Shown here: positions 55,217 to 64,000 of the stretch, in pieces
Numbering within the stretch: position 1 is the first letter of the stretch
Layout of the letters: the number at the start of each line of letters is the position of its first letter
Assembly: GCA_026770025.1 (NCBI GenBank)
Contig: JAMXDE010000026.1
Coordinates: 124,001 to 188,000 of the forward strand
Length of the DNA stretch: 64,000 nucleotides
DNA from: Craspedostauros australis
Taxonomy: Eukaryota > Bacillariophyta > Bacillariophyceae > Mastogloiales > Achnanthaceae
Direction: 5' to 3'
Program-made: the position numbers and the translations under genes
Notes under the pieces: model-generated
What the model was told of the DNA's origin: nothing
The model's database searches: none
Seen by the model: only the letters and a program-made list of their open reading frames with translations

Positions 55217-55945
55217 AGAGCCCTGTGAGCATTGATAGTGTGGTACCCGCCAGCATACTATGCTAAACCGGTGGCGACTTCTACTCTTGGCTTGGCAGAA
55301 TGCGGAACGTGCGAGGAAATCCAATTAGAGTAGAGAAATCAAGTCCACTCCAGAGTGCTGCATCATCTGTCCTTATGTATGTGGACTCATCGCTATTGTG
55401 GCTACGGATACGTATCAATCAATCAATCCAAACAAGAACAACCCCATTGGCGTCAATGTGGCCATCAGGAGGTTTCGGACTCCCTTCTCACTGTCTAGAC
55501 TGGAAGTCGTGATAACGATTCTTCCAGATCCAGGTTTTCGAAACGTCCATTTTCATCTTATTATGTCGCTTCTGGTCTCTTTCAAATTAGAGCGTCCCAG
55601 ATGGAAAATCAGATACATGTTTCTTTGGTCAGTGTTCTCGGTTGGACTCATGCGAATACAAGGGGTTGGCACGTTTGGCGAAAACGCTTCGACGAACAAG
55701 AAGAGCAAACATCATACCAACATCACTGACACCAAGGAACAGAAAGCCATCGACAGGCGAATACGAGGTACAGCAAGGGGGAGAGGGAGAGGCCCACGCC
55801 ATGCATCGTACGTGACGGATCAACCATGTCCATGGCTTCCTGAAGCAAGGTGAAGCAGTGCGCAGAGATCCTTGACGAGTGCACGGCGCTGGGAAGCGCA
55901 ACTTCATGCAATAATGCTCGCAACAGCTCCCATGTCATTGCCACG

Positions 55946-57637
55946 ATGACCAACAGCAGCCAGCATGCTCATGTTCAAAGGGACACCAGCGTGCCGAGAA
56001 TGAAATCCAGACGACTTGATCACTTCCAATGGAAATCGTTTGGGCTTGGAGTCTCGTGTGCGTCAACCTTGGTGTATCTGATCTCATTCAATCAGAACGC
56101 TGCAACGCCGTCCTCCTCGTCCTTCGCGGGCCACGGTGGCCATCTCAAACTGCCCATAGCCGTACGCGTACCAGACGATGCACCTCGATCAATCGATGAG
56201 GCAGGCACGCACAGAAACACATCGGATGACTGGAACGATGCGAATGCGTACGCCATGGCCGAGACCATCGCAGCTCGATGGAACCTCACCCAGCACCTTG
56301 CAGTCCCCATCCTTTATGAGCAGATGACACGCTTGGGCAGCGTCGTCACGTATTCGCAAGAGGAAGATCTGCTGATGTTCTTCCATCCGATGAAAACGGG
56401 CGGCACATCATTGTCACTAGCATTGCACAGGATGTTTGGCGACGAAGCGGTCGTCCCCGGTTCTCACGCATCCGACTTCTTCGACATCGACAGGGCGATC
56501 ATCTCCAAACGACAAGGTTTTGCGGCCAGAGTTCAATCCATCGAGAAGGCGAAAGCAGCGGAACGCTGGTGGCGTCAGAAGCGCATTCTCTACAGCCATA
56601 CACCGTACTTCGCCTTCAACGGTACAGAGGCGTCGACTCAGCGGTTGCAGCAGTTCCTCTCCCGCAGCAATAAGATCATCAAGCTGATATCCATGCTGCG
56701 AGAGCCCGTCAATGTAAGAGCATCCAACGTTCATGAATGGATGTGCCATGTCGATACGTGGGTGAAGCATCAGCAAAGAGACACAGCGGCCACAGTGAAG
56801 CCACGCCAGTCGATTGCTACGAGTAACACTAGCAGCAGCAACAGTAGCTATAGCAGCAGCAGCAGCAACCACAACGACACCGGCAACAGGATCGATGATG
56901 GCTGTCCGAATGTTAACCTCACACAGGTCACGCAATGGAGGCACCGCCGCTGGCGGACGAGGACGGAGCTGAAGTGCCGCAGACGCCGACAGCAGCAACC
57001 GAACGATGAAGAGGACTGCGCGATGCTGGGCGCTGGTATCAACCCATTCAAGCACTGCAATTCTCTCGACCAATTGCTCCAATCGCCGGAGTACATGCAG
57101 TCGCTGCATCATGTATCGATGCAGATGTTCAGCGCGCATCTTGCGCAAGACACCGTCGGTAAAGACACGGCTGCCTCGCAGAAGGAGCACGAGCGGATTG
57201 AACTCATGGCGCTGCAGCAACTGGGTGGGCACCCCATACTCGTGGAACAGCGCGAAATCGACACGCAGGCTGGTCGTCCATCGTCAGCCAATGCGCGACG
57301 GCGAACAGTTCCGCAGAAAATGGCAAATGCCACCCATCACGAAACATCATCGCGAAGCGACCCATCTTTTCTGTGGTTTGGCATCACAGAACGGATGCAA
57401 GAGTCCATGTGCCTGTTTCATTACATCACGCAGCTACCGCATCAACCAATGGAACACAAACGGTACAAGACGTGCCGTCCAACGGCGTACTGGGAGGACA
57501 GGCACCGACGCAGGGTGTATGGAATGGAGGCAAACAGCGACGTGATTATCTTCCGCGTCGCCAACGCTCTGTTAGACGCTCGTTTGGAATGGATGAAGCG
57601 TGATGCTCAGGCCAAGAAAGTCGACGGGCGGAAATAG
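55946..57637 (+). CDS. Sulfotransferase-like type II membrane protein
   Basis: 563 residues from the first in-frame ATG at 55946. The N-terminal tail is basic, the membrane anchor is at about residues 30-48 (FGLGVSCASTLVYLISF), and the remainder is probably Golgi-lumenal. FFHPMKTGGTSLSLAL (about 144-160) matches the 5'-phosphosulfate loop (PKTGGTS) of PAPS-dependent carbohydrate sulfotransferases, with Met in place of Pro beside the Lys. SMLREPVNVRASNVHEW (about 249-266) matches the 3'-phosphate segment (LRdPv.R..S). WFGITERMQESMCLF near residue 475 is the family's typical downstream block. Between these lies a low-complexity Asn/Ser/His insert (about 290-315). The acceptor is unknown; sulfated polysaccharide or glycoprotein is likely. 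The gene ends with a basic tail. Confidence 0.8.
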   Translation: MTNSSQHAHVQRDTSVPRMKSRRLDHFQWKSFGLGVSCASTLVYLISFNQNAATPSSSSFAGHGGHLKLPIAVRVPDDAPRSIDEAGTHRNTSDDWNDANAYAMAETIAARWNLTQHLAVPILYEQMTRLGSVVTYSQEEDLLMFFHPMKTGGTSLSLALHRMFGDEAVVPGSHASDFFDIDRAIISKRQGFAARVQSIEKAKAAERWWRQKRILYSHTPYFAFNGTEASTQRLQQFLSRSNKIIKLISMLREPVNVRASNVHEWMCHVDTWVKHQQRDTAATVKPRQSIATSNTSSSNSSYSSSSSNHNDTGNRIDDGCPNVNLTQVTQWRHRRWRTRTELKCRRRRQQQPNDEEDCAMLGAGINPFKHCNSLDQLLQSPEYMQSLHHVSMQMFSAHLAQDTVGKDTAASQKEHERIELMALQQLGGHPILVEQREIDTQAGRPSSANARRRTVPQKMANATHHETSSRSDPSFLWFGITERMQESMCLFHYITQLPHQPMEHKRYKTCRPTAYWEDRHRRRVYGMEANSDVIIFRVANALLDARLEWMKRDAQAKKVDGRK

Positions 57638-58008
57638 TGGCAAAGGCAGAGATATTAGTAGAAGAACGGACGGACGGATGACAACGCGAGTGGAACGGAA
57701 CGAAGATCATGGCACTGCCTTGTCGGCACATTGGGTTCGGGTACTGGTCGGTCGTTGCAGCAATCTGAGACCAGACTAGCACAGCAATTGCGTAGGTGGA
57801 AAGTGAGTTTTATTTGTTTCTACTCTCCTTGAATGCAGTGGTGGACTCGCGCTCTGCCGCGTTCCCTCCCCATTGCTCCTGCACTCTGCAGCAACGAATG
57901 GAATGGTCTGTTCTATCTGAATCGTCATTTTCGATTGGACTCGGTGCGTTCGTCTAACGCTCCACTTGCAACGCACGTACCATCAGTTGATGCCACCTCC
58001 CACCAACC
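57638..58008. other. Short convergent spacer
   Basis: 371 bases between two converging stop codons; nothing recognised. Confidence 0.6.
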
Positions 58009-61000
58009 TCACCAATTCTGCAAGTATCCGGAATGCCTCTTCTCGATATCGTCGACCTTCAACGCGCACCCCCACTTCTTGTACCACTCCACCGCCTCCA
58101 CGAGATACGACTTGATTATGTCTGCCGATACGACTGCCGCACCGCCATCTTCGTCGTGTTTCTGGTCGCCCACCCTGGATTGCATCCTGATGAAGAATTC
58201 AGCTGCCAGCTCGCACCCGAGAGCTGCATACTGAACCAGCGGCGTCTTGGCCGCGCATCGGATGGCGCGGTCGTACGCCTCCCGAACGTGCCGGATGCGA
58301 GCGGCGCTGGGCCGAGCGCTGGCCAATGATTCTTCTTCCGCCTCGAGGATCAGGGCATGGAATCGAACGTTTTCTCCTTTCGTGTCGGCCATGCGTTGGT
58401 ACGAGAGCTTCCGGCGCTTCAGAATACGCTTGTATTTGCGCTTCCGCGTCGAACGGAACATGGCGGATGCTGTCAGTCCCGACAGAAGGCCGCGGCAGAC
58501 CATGCGCATGTAGGACTTCTCAGGCTTGGAGAGTACCAGATACTGCTTCAGCAATCGATCGGCAAGCTGGTACTTGCGAAAGTACAGGGCAAATCGCGCG
58601 CCCGCATAGATCTGGAATGAAACTTCCAGCACCCTGGCTTGTTCCGGCGGGTCCTTCCTGACGTCTCGGTGCGAGAGCTTCTCAACCGCATCCCAATCAA
58701 TCGGACGCTTACCGGCCAAGCGCTGCAGCATGTGGAATATAGCCGTCGAAAAGCCGGTTGTGGTTCCCACCGAATAGATCTTGTCCTGTTGCAAGGAATG
58801 CTCGAATCGCCTTACGAGCTCCTGGAGGTTGCGGCCAGCGCAGAACTCGGTGATGTCGCGCAGCAGCAGGTTCCACATGCCCGTTTCGAATTCTCCAGTC
58901 TGCATGGCGAGGTTGTATCCCTTCTGGTACATCTGCTCGATCGTTTTCAGGGAGCGTGAATACGGATACGCCACTCCGCATGTGGAAACGTAGGCCCACC
59001 CGGCGATCTTCCTTCCGTCGATTCTGTCTCGGATCGCGAGGGCCATGTCCGCGCATCGCAGAGCCATTTGGTGATCGTTCGTAATCGTGCTCCACACGAT
59101 CCCAAAATTCGCCAACCCCAACACGGAGTCTTCGCAGATGCCACGATCAATCATCAGCATGACGCCTTGGCATACGTGCACAATCCACTGCACGAAGTCT
59201 CCCTTCATGTAGGACCGCAGGCCGATATCGGTGATGAACTGCATTAGGATGGCTGTCCGAGAATCGTCAAGGAGCGGGAGATTGATGATCTCTTCATCCG
59301 AGTGCGCCTTCAAGAAGGAATTGATTCGCATCATGGACTTGGTGATGTAGACGCCGTAAAATCGTTTCGGGAACGCTCCAAACATCCTGACCACGTGCAA
59401 ACTGATGGACAACGATGCCTTCATATCGTCTTTCTGTGCAAGCGCTTTCGCCATGGATAGATACGTTGGAAGTTTCTCGTCAATCGATCGCGCTCGTTCA
59501 ATGAGTTCCCAGCCGAGCTTGTGACCGATCTCGGTATGTCCCAGCGATAGCTCAACCTCCGACCGTGCTCGAAACAATCTCAGCGTGGTGTCATAGTGAT
59601 CCTCCCATGGATTTCGAACCCGCTTCAATTCGTTCGACGCCTTCTGTAGGTACGCAGCAGCAGACGCGAGGGATGCCATCTGCAACGCCCTTTCGCCCAC
59701 CTCGAGATTGAGGGTGCCCGAGAATATGTGATCCTTCGTTTGGACGCTGTTCAAGTGATCAGCCGCCACAAACAGCAAATTGTTGTTGTTGTTGTTGGTT
59801 GCTGCTGGATGAGCCGCTTGTCCGTCCTGCGGTGTTCCAGGTGCGTCGGTATCAGCATTCAAGCTGATACTCACCTCGTCGTGAGAATCGTTCTCTTCGG
59901 AGTTCCCACTGCCCAGGCTGTCGTCATCGTCATTGTCATCATCGTAGTGCAATTCGCACGTACGGCGATACAACTGCAAGAGGGAATGACCAATCCTCAC
60001 CCGCAGCTTGTCTCTCGTTTCGCCGTACGGGATCAACCCATACGCAGCCTGTTGGATGCGATCGTGAGCGAATCGGTGTTGCCCTTTGCCCACGTTTATG
60101 TTGACCAGCTTCTCAGCTGCGGCCTGTTCCAGCACCGTTCGGACTTTGGCTTCCGTCCATGTCGGGCTGGTTGCGGTTCCATCCATTCCATGAGCGACGG
60201 GGTTGCTGTTGGCGTTCCAAATGCCATCAGCCTCCGATCCCTCGCTCTCCAGAACATGGCTCAGAACAAGCGTGTCAAAATTACCGCGGATGTATGCAGC
60301 AATCGACAGAAGGCGCTGGAGGTCTGGCGGAAGCTGCTTGAGCTGCGATTCAATCGTTGCTATGATGTTGTCGCTGATGGGGAGCTCCAGATCGTCGTAG
60401 CCGTCGTCACCGCCGCCCATGCTCGCGTGGGTGTTGCTCTTTCTGTCGCTGTCGCTGTTGCCGCCCTTCTTCCGAAGGCTCATCAAATTCCATTCCCACT
60501 GGAATGAGATACGACTGAAGACGAGGATGTTCTTTCGTTTCAGTTCCTCGATGCCCTGCAGCATGAAGAGCACATTGCCATGCGTCTTCTCGTGGAGCTT
60601 CCTTGCGAGCAATCGTAGCTCGCTGTCATCCTCGTCACGCTCAAGGAGCTCGGATAGCCAATCGACGGTGTCTTGCTGAGACATGTTGCCGACGGTGAGA
60701 TGCTCCAGTCTCTTGAAACTTGCGTGCTCCGTGCTCGCACTGTCCGAAGTTGCTGAAGCTGATGCTGGAGTGATTGTTGTTGTTGCTTGGGCTCTTTCTG
60801 GTTCATCGTCGGGAAGGGCAGAAGTGCGATGATGAGAATCACGATCACCTTGGTTTGAATCTGCCAGGCGACTCAGGAAGGAGGCTTTCAAGGGTGAGTC
60901 CGAAGGGAAGTCGACGATCTCGTCGTTGTGCGGGTTGGTCTCCTCCCGGATGGTGGCCAGGAGCATGAAGCTGCTGAGATCGGGATCAGCGATGAGACTC

Positions 61001-62547
61001 GCGAGCAACTCGAGACTGGTGGAAGGTGACCACTGCAAGTCGTCGAGGAACAAGTACACGGGCCTTTGGGGCGTGGAGATTGCCTTCATGAATTGGATGA
61101 AGATATACTGCAATCGATTCCATGTCGATTGCGAGTCATGCATCAATCGCAGTTTCGTTGGCTCTGCTCCACGTCGCTGCCCCGAGGTGGATACGGACAG
61201 GGATCCAGACGATGCCGACCGCATGACGAAGTTCCTGTGCGCGTCATTCTCATTGTCGGAATGCGCGCGGCGGGTGCGCCGTGCCGCGTTCTTCTTATCG
61301 AAGGTGTCGTCTGATCTGACCGATTCGCCACCTGCTAGAACGCTGGAGCCTGAGGAATGGGCAGTGAGTTGAGGTGCCAGGATGGAGAGAGATGGGACGA
61401 CCGTAATCAATCCGGACATCACAGAATGCAGGTGTGCATTGATGGACGGCTCACCCGAGCGATCTTGATCGATGATTTCGTGTTCGCTGGTTGCGTCGCC
61501 GCCGCTCTGGGAACTGTGAGTACTGCCAGATTGTTTGCGACCATCCACGTTGTTTTGCGCGCCGCCACCAAAGGCATCCCAAATGGACATGCGGATCCGT
61601 TCCAACTCCTGCGGTGGGCCGATCCTGAGCTGCTCCGAAAAGTCGTTGAGTGCCTGGATGATGGCAGAGAATGGATCAGTCTTGCCCGTGTACTCGTCGT
61701 ACTTGCCGCACAGCACGTAGCAGCAAGAGCACGGCCGCCCACGTTGAAAATGCTGGCCTCGCTGAGCATGATCATCGTCAGCGCTGTCAGGATCTTGGGG
61801 ATGCCGGGCCCCGCAAGTGCAGCACGATACATCAAGGAAGTGCCTGACCAGTCTCGATTTCCCCGTCCCGCTGGTTCCCCAAACCAGAACTGCCGGGTAG
61901 ATGGATGCTGGGTTCGTCGCTGCAGCCTCTGTCGCGGAGCCGATTCGTTGTTCTTCTGCACGGTTGAGTTCGCGGTGGCCGGGCTGCTTGATCAAAGTCT
62001 TGTGGATTTGGGTGAGCCGGTGGAGTTCCCTCTCTCTGCCAAAGAGATGCTGCGATTTTGGCAGCGGCGACGAAGCCTCTTCAATCACAGCGGTTGGTGA
62101 GTTCGAGGCTTCGCCATTCTGTGCGGTAGAAGTCCTTGTGCTGCCTGCGTTGGCGGAGAAGCTCCTGTTGTGACTGCTCGTCTGCGTATATGTCTGCGTA
62201 TGCGTATGCACATGTGCATGCATATTCACATTCGTGTCCATTGCCGTTGCTATGTTTGGATCGATGCCGACGTTCATGTTCACGTTGGTGCTCTGATGTC
62301 GAACATCGGCACCACCAACGGCAGCAGACAAGGCCGCCCCTGTCGCAAAGGTAGATGGCAGGTCGGGCGCATTTTGTTCTTCTTCCGTGTAACCATCGTC
62401 GTAGAATTCACGGCCGGACGTCAGGTCTGCAATGATGGTGGACCTCCTGTTGTCCTTCGCGTCGTTGTCGGTGTTGTCGCCGATGTTGCCCTGCATGGCA
62501 TTTGTCCCAGCTGGCATGACGCTGCGGTGAATTGCACTGCTTGGCAT
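58009..62547 (-). CDS. Large STAND-type predicted ATPase with TPR-like C-terminus
   Basis: 1512 residues from the first in-frame ATG at 62547; the frame is open a little further upstream. After a low-complexity N-terminus comes LFGRERELHRL (about residue 170), the entry motif of AAA_16/COG3899 ATPases. Walker A is VWGTSGTGKSRLVRHF (about 219-234) and Walker B is PVYLFLDDLQWSPSTSLELL (about 491-510). The sensor segment is MLLATIREE. NNVLFMLQGIEEL-like and DNIIATIESQLKQLP blocks, and RFAHDRIQQAAYGLI, are the standard downstream winged-helix parts. The C-terminal third is helical, TPR-like, and ends with the family's VEWYKKWGCALKVDDIE. Relatives usually carry a kinase, cyclase or histidine kinase; none is present here. 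A Cys-rich insert (CCTC..CSCCYVLC, about 237-275) directly follows Walker A. Probably a signalling switch; ligand unknown. Confidence 0.85.
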   Translation of the reverse strand: MPSSAIHRSVMPAGTNAMQGNIGDNTDNDAKDNRRSTIIADLTSGREFYDDGYTEEEQNAPDLPSTFATGAALSAAVGGADVRHQSTNVNMNVGIDPNIATAMDTNVNMHAHVHTHTQTYTQTSSHNRSFSANAGSTRTSTAQNGEASNSPTAVIEEASSPLPKSQHLFGRERELHRLTQIHKTLIKQPGHRELNRAEEQRIGSATEAAATNPASIYPAVLVWGTSGTGKSRLVRHFLDVSCCTCGARHPQDPDSADDDHAQRGQHFQRGRPCSCCYVLCGKYDEYTGKTDPFSAIIQALNDFSEQLRIGPPQELERIRMSIWDAFGGGAQNNVDGRKQSGSTHSSQSGGDATSEHEIIDQDRSGEPSINAHLHSVMSGLITVVPSLSILAPQLTAHSSGSSVLAGGESVRSDDTFDKKNAARRTRRAHSDNENDAHRNFVMRSASSGSLSVSTSGQRRGAEPTKLRLMHDSQSTWNRLQYIFIQFMKAISTPQRPVYLFLDDLQWSPSTSLELLASLIADPDLSSFMLLATIREETNPHNDEIVDFPSDSPLKASFLSRLADSNQGDRDSHHRTSALPDDEPERAQATTTITPASASATSDSASTEHASFKRLEHLTVGNMSQQDTVDWLSELLERDEDDSELRLLARKLHEKTHGNVLFMLQGIEELKRKNILVFSRISFQWEWNLMSLRKKGGNSDSDRKSNTHASMGGGDDGYDDLELPISDNIIATIESQLKQLPPDLQRLLSIAAYIRGNFDTLVLSHVLESEGSEADGIWNANSNPVAHGMDGTATSPTWTEAKVRTVLEQAAAEKLVNINVGKGQHRFAHDRIQQAAYGLIPYGETRDKLRVRIGHSLLQLYRRTCELHYDDDNDDDDSLGSGNSEENDSHDEVSISLNADTDAPGTPQDGQAAHPAATNNNNNNLLFVAADHLNSVQTKDHIFSGTLNLEVGERALQMASLASAAAYLQKASNELKRVRNPWEDHYDTTLRLFRARSEVELSLGHTEIGHKLGWELIERARSIDEKLPTYLSMAKALAQKDDMKASLSISLHVVRMFGAFPKRFYGVYITKSMMRINSFLKAHSDEEIINLPLLDDSRTAILMQFITDIGLRSYMKGDFVQWIVHVCQGVMLMIDRGICEDSVLGLANFGIVWSTITNDHQMALRCADMALAIRDRIDGRKIAGWAYVSTCGVAYPYSRSLKTIEQMYQKGYNLAMQTGEFETGMWNLLLRDITEFCAGRNLQELVRRFEHSLQQDKIYSVGTTTGFSTAIFHMLQRLAGKRPIDWDAVEKLSHRDVRKDPPEQARVLEVSFQIYAGARFALYFRKYQLADRLLKQYLVLSKPEKSYMRMVCRGLLSGLTASAMFRSTRKRKYKRILKRRKLSYQRMADTKGENVRFHALILEAEEESLASARPSAARIRHVREAYDRAIRCAAKTPLVQYAALGCELAAEFFIRMQSRVGDQKHDEDGGAAVVSADIIKSYLVEAVEWYKKWGCALKVDDIEKRHSGYLQNW

Positions 62548-64000
62548 GATCGAAGGCTTGAGCTTGAAGTCGAGGTGGATGCCGATGTCGTTTCGGACCA
62601 CTTGTGGAGGTCTGGCGTGGCGCTGATTTGTGACGGAGCGTGTCTCTGGGGTATCGCCAGCCCTGGTGGCATCAACAGGGAGAGCTGATGGGATGTTCGA
62701 ATGTTCTGAGAGGTCGACTGTCCGATGCCTCCTTCCTCAGGGCTGCCTCGGTGCGAGCATCTCTTGCGTCGCGTTCGGCCACACCCTTGCAACATGAGAG
62801 TCACCCGGAACGCGCCAAGTAAAGTGAAGGTCAACCCCAACAAGGATCATGATGGAACTGGCGCAGTTGAAGCTCTGGTTGCAGGCACCCAGACGCGATG
62901 GATGCATTGATGGTTTTGCCAACCAGTTTGTGTGAAACGCCAATGATGGATCGTTTCTTCGTGGTTTTGGTGGCGCCACCTCGCTCAGCTCATAGAGTAC
63001 TTGCGTCAACGTGAGCGGCATGGAACGCACCCAAAACACGCCCATGACGATAATTCTCGGTGGCCGTGCCAAAATCTGCTACGACATTCGTGATACAACT
63101 TCAACAACAGTCCCCAAGAGCGAACGCCAAAGAACAGCTGCAGTCATGGTTGGTCATGAGCAAGCACATCATTTTATTGTCTGTAAGAATGGGTGTGCAA
63201 TGTCCATGGGTCGTTTCATAGTCGTATCAGTCGAAACACAGACAGAGTCTTCCTCAGCGTGTTTGGCTTCGTTCCGCGATCCGCGACGGCGGGCGCAATT
63301 CCACAGAACAAAAACACGCACACGAAGCAGCAAGAAAAAGCACAGGCGAACAAGACAACAGAAGGCAACACGCAAGGGATGAAAGTGTGGAGAAGCAGAG
63401 AGAAGGAGACGAAGAGAACGACCGTGACTCGGTGGTGACCGGCAACCAAGCACAAATCGAGCATGCTCGGGAGCACTCGCGCGATGTGCACTTGTTGATG
63501 TTCTCGACGGCACACCCATGCCGTTCACGAGCACTCCCCTCGCGACGCCTCAGTAGAGCGCAACACGTATTGTAGGTCGTGTACGACAACGAGTGCGCTG
63601 ATGAACGGACGCCTGCGTGCCAAGCCCCTTCACCAGCGCGAGCACTATCATCGCAACGAGCGGCGCGGTCGGCGAACGGAAAGGCAGCACAGCACAGCAC
63701 AGCAACAAACAGGAAGAAGGCATAGACAGAGGCATAGGAAAGCAGTATGGTGGAGTTGACGACAGATCAGGTCCTCAGGTTGACGAGATTGCCCTCCGGC
63801 GTCGTTGCGGATTCGGGGTCTCTCTTCGTATCGCAACATACCGTCTCCTCGCGAAATGAGAGCAGCCAGGAGATCTCCCAGGGTGCAGATCGCGATGCCG
63901 TGCCCGCAAGCACCGATACTTGTAACCCAGGGACGTCCCATGGCGGGAGTACCGCTTCAGGCCATCAACGGTCGCTCGGCCCACAGCACACGGCAAGCAA
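62548..64000. other. Right-edge region without recognised gene
   Basis: About 1.45 kb upstream of the STAND ATPase gene, so its promoter lies here. (CAGCA)4 is at 63685-63704. A minus-strand ATG at 63941 opens 33 codons up to a GTATGT that could be a donor site, but no partner exon was found. Nothing else is supported. Confidence 0.4.
63685..63704. repeat. (CAGCA)4 tract
   Basis: Four exact 5-bp units near the right edge, outside any called gene. Confidence 0.85.

Larger units (their letters stand above)
51308..55945. other. Largest gene-poor stretch, divergent spacer with coding-like scraps
   Basis: About 4.6 kb between outward-facing genes, far longer than other spacers here. Overlapping open frames of 90-350 codons occur on both strands without known motifs. 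Repeats are a TGAG run at 52012-52041 and a CGTGCG run at 53787-53819. A short stretch near 54970-55216 reads protein-like on the plus strand and is listed separately. I call no gene. Confidence 0.45.

Noticed and set aside
62737-63072. 111-codon minus-strand frame near the right edge
   Set aside because: No family resemblance, no splice partner found, and competing open frames on both strands.
63841-63941. Minus-strand 33-codon first exon ending at GTATGT
   Set aside because: Good start context, but no downstream exon continues it and the sequence has no recognisable motif.

Overview
The window is a stretch of nuclear chromosome from a photosynthetic eukaryote. A secondary-plastid stramenopile, most likely a diatom, fits best. 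Genes are monocistronic, lie on both strands, carry zero to two short introns (about 190-480 bp, GT..AG), and encode eukaryote-only families such as cullin, Rab, golgin, NF-Y, TFIIIB and PP2C. The geranylgeranyl reductase starts with a signal peptide followed by an AAA|F site, the bipartite presequence typical of diatom plastid proteins. The Ty1/copia fragment at the left edge also resembles diatom elements. The species cannot be fixed from sequence alone.

Layout: 1-383 copia RNase H fragment; 905-2452 (+) membrane-anchored glycosyltransferase-like protein; 3154-6058 (-) cullin-3; 6517-8289 (-) polytopic membrane protein of unknown family; 8982-11786 (+) Vps38/UVRAG-like protein; 12433-14237 (-) plastid geranylgeranyl reductase; 15785-16912 (-) membrane-anchored cyclophilin-like protein; 17756-19495 (-) organelle RRM-like protein; 20540-26468 (+) GRIP-domain golgin; 27367-32134 (-) giant PP2C-like phosphatase; 33619-35689 (-) BDP1 (TFIIIB); 36799-38241 (+) MgtE-type Mg transporter with a plastid-like presequence; 39212-41018 (+) mitochondrial-carrier-family protein with an ER-type signal peptide; 42042-42839 (-) NF-YB; 43647-45625 (-) fused HisH-HisF (HIS7); 46431-47537 (+) Rab1; 50075-51307 (-) helicase-associated-domain protein; 55946-57637 (+) sulfotransferase-like type II membrane protein; 58009-62547 (-) large STAND-type ATPase. 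The stretches 47.5-50.1 kb and 51.3-55.9 kb hold no gene I can defend.

The genes do not form one pathway. Loose themes are the secretory and endomembrane system (Rab1, GRIP golgin, UVRAG-like protein, two lumenal transferase-like proteins), plastid function (geranylgeranyl reductase, two membrane transporters with secretory-type presequences) and signalling or regulation (cullin-3, PP2C, STAND ATPase, NF-YB, BDP1). Exon joins were worked out by hand from GT/AG sites, phase and family alignment; all ten are in frame.

I found no defence island, CRISPR array, gene cluster or RNA gene. The most unusual unexplained signals are non-coding: recurrent tracts with strict 5-bp periodicity in introns and leaders, and an octamer (TACTCGTA or its complement) that recurs only outside the exons called here.
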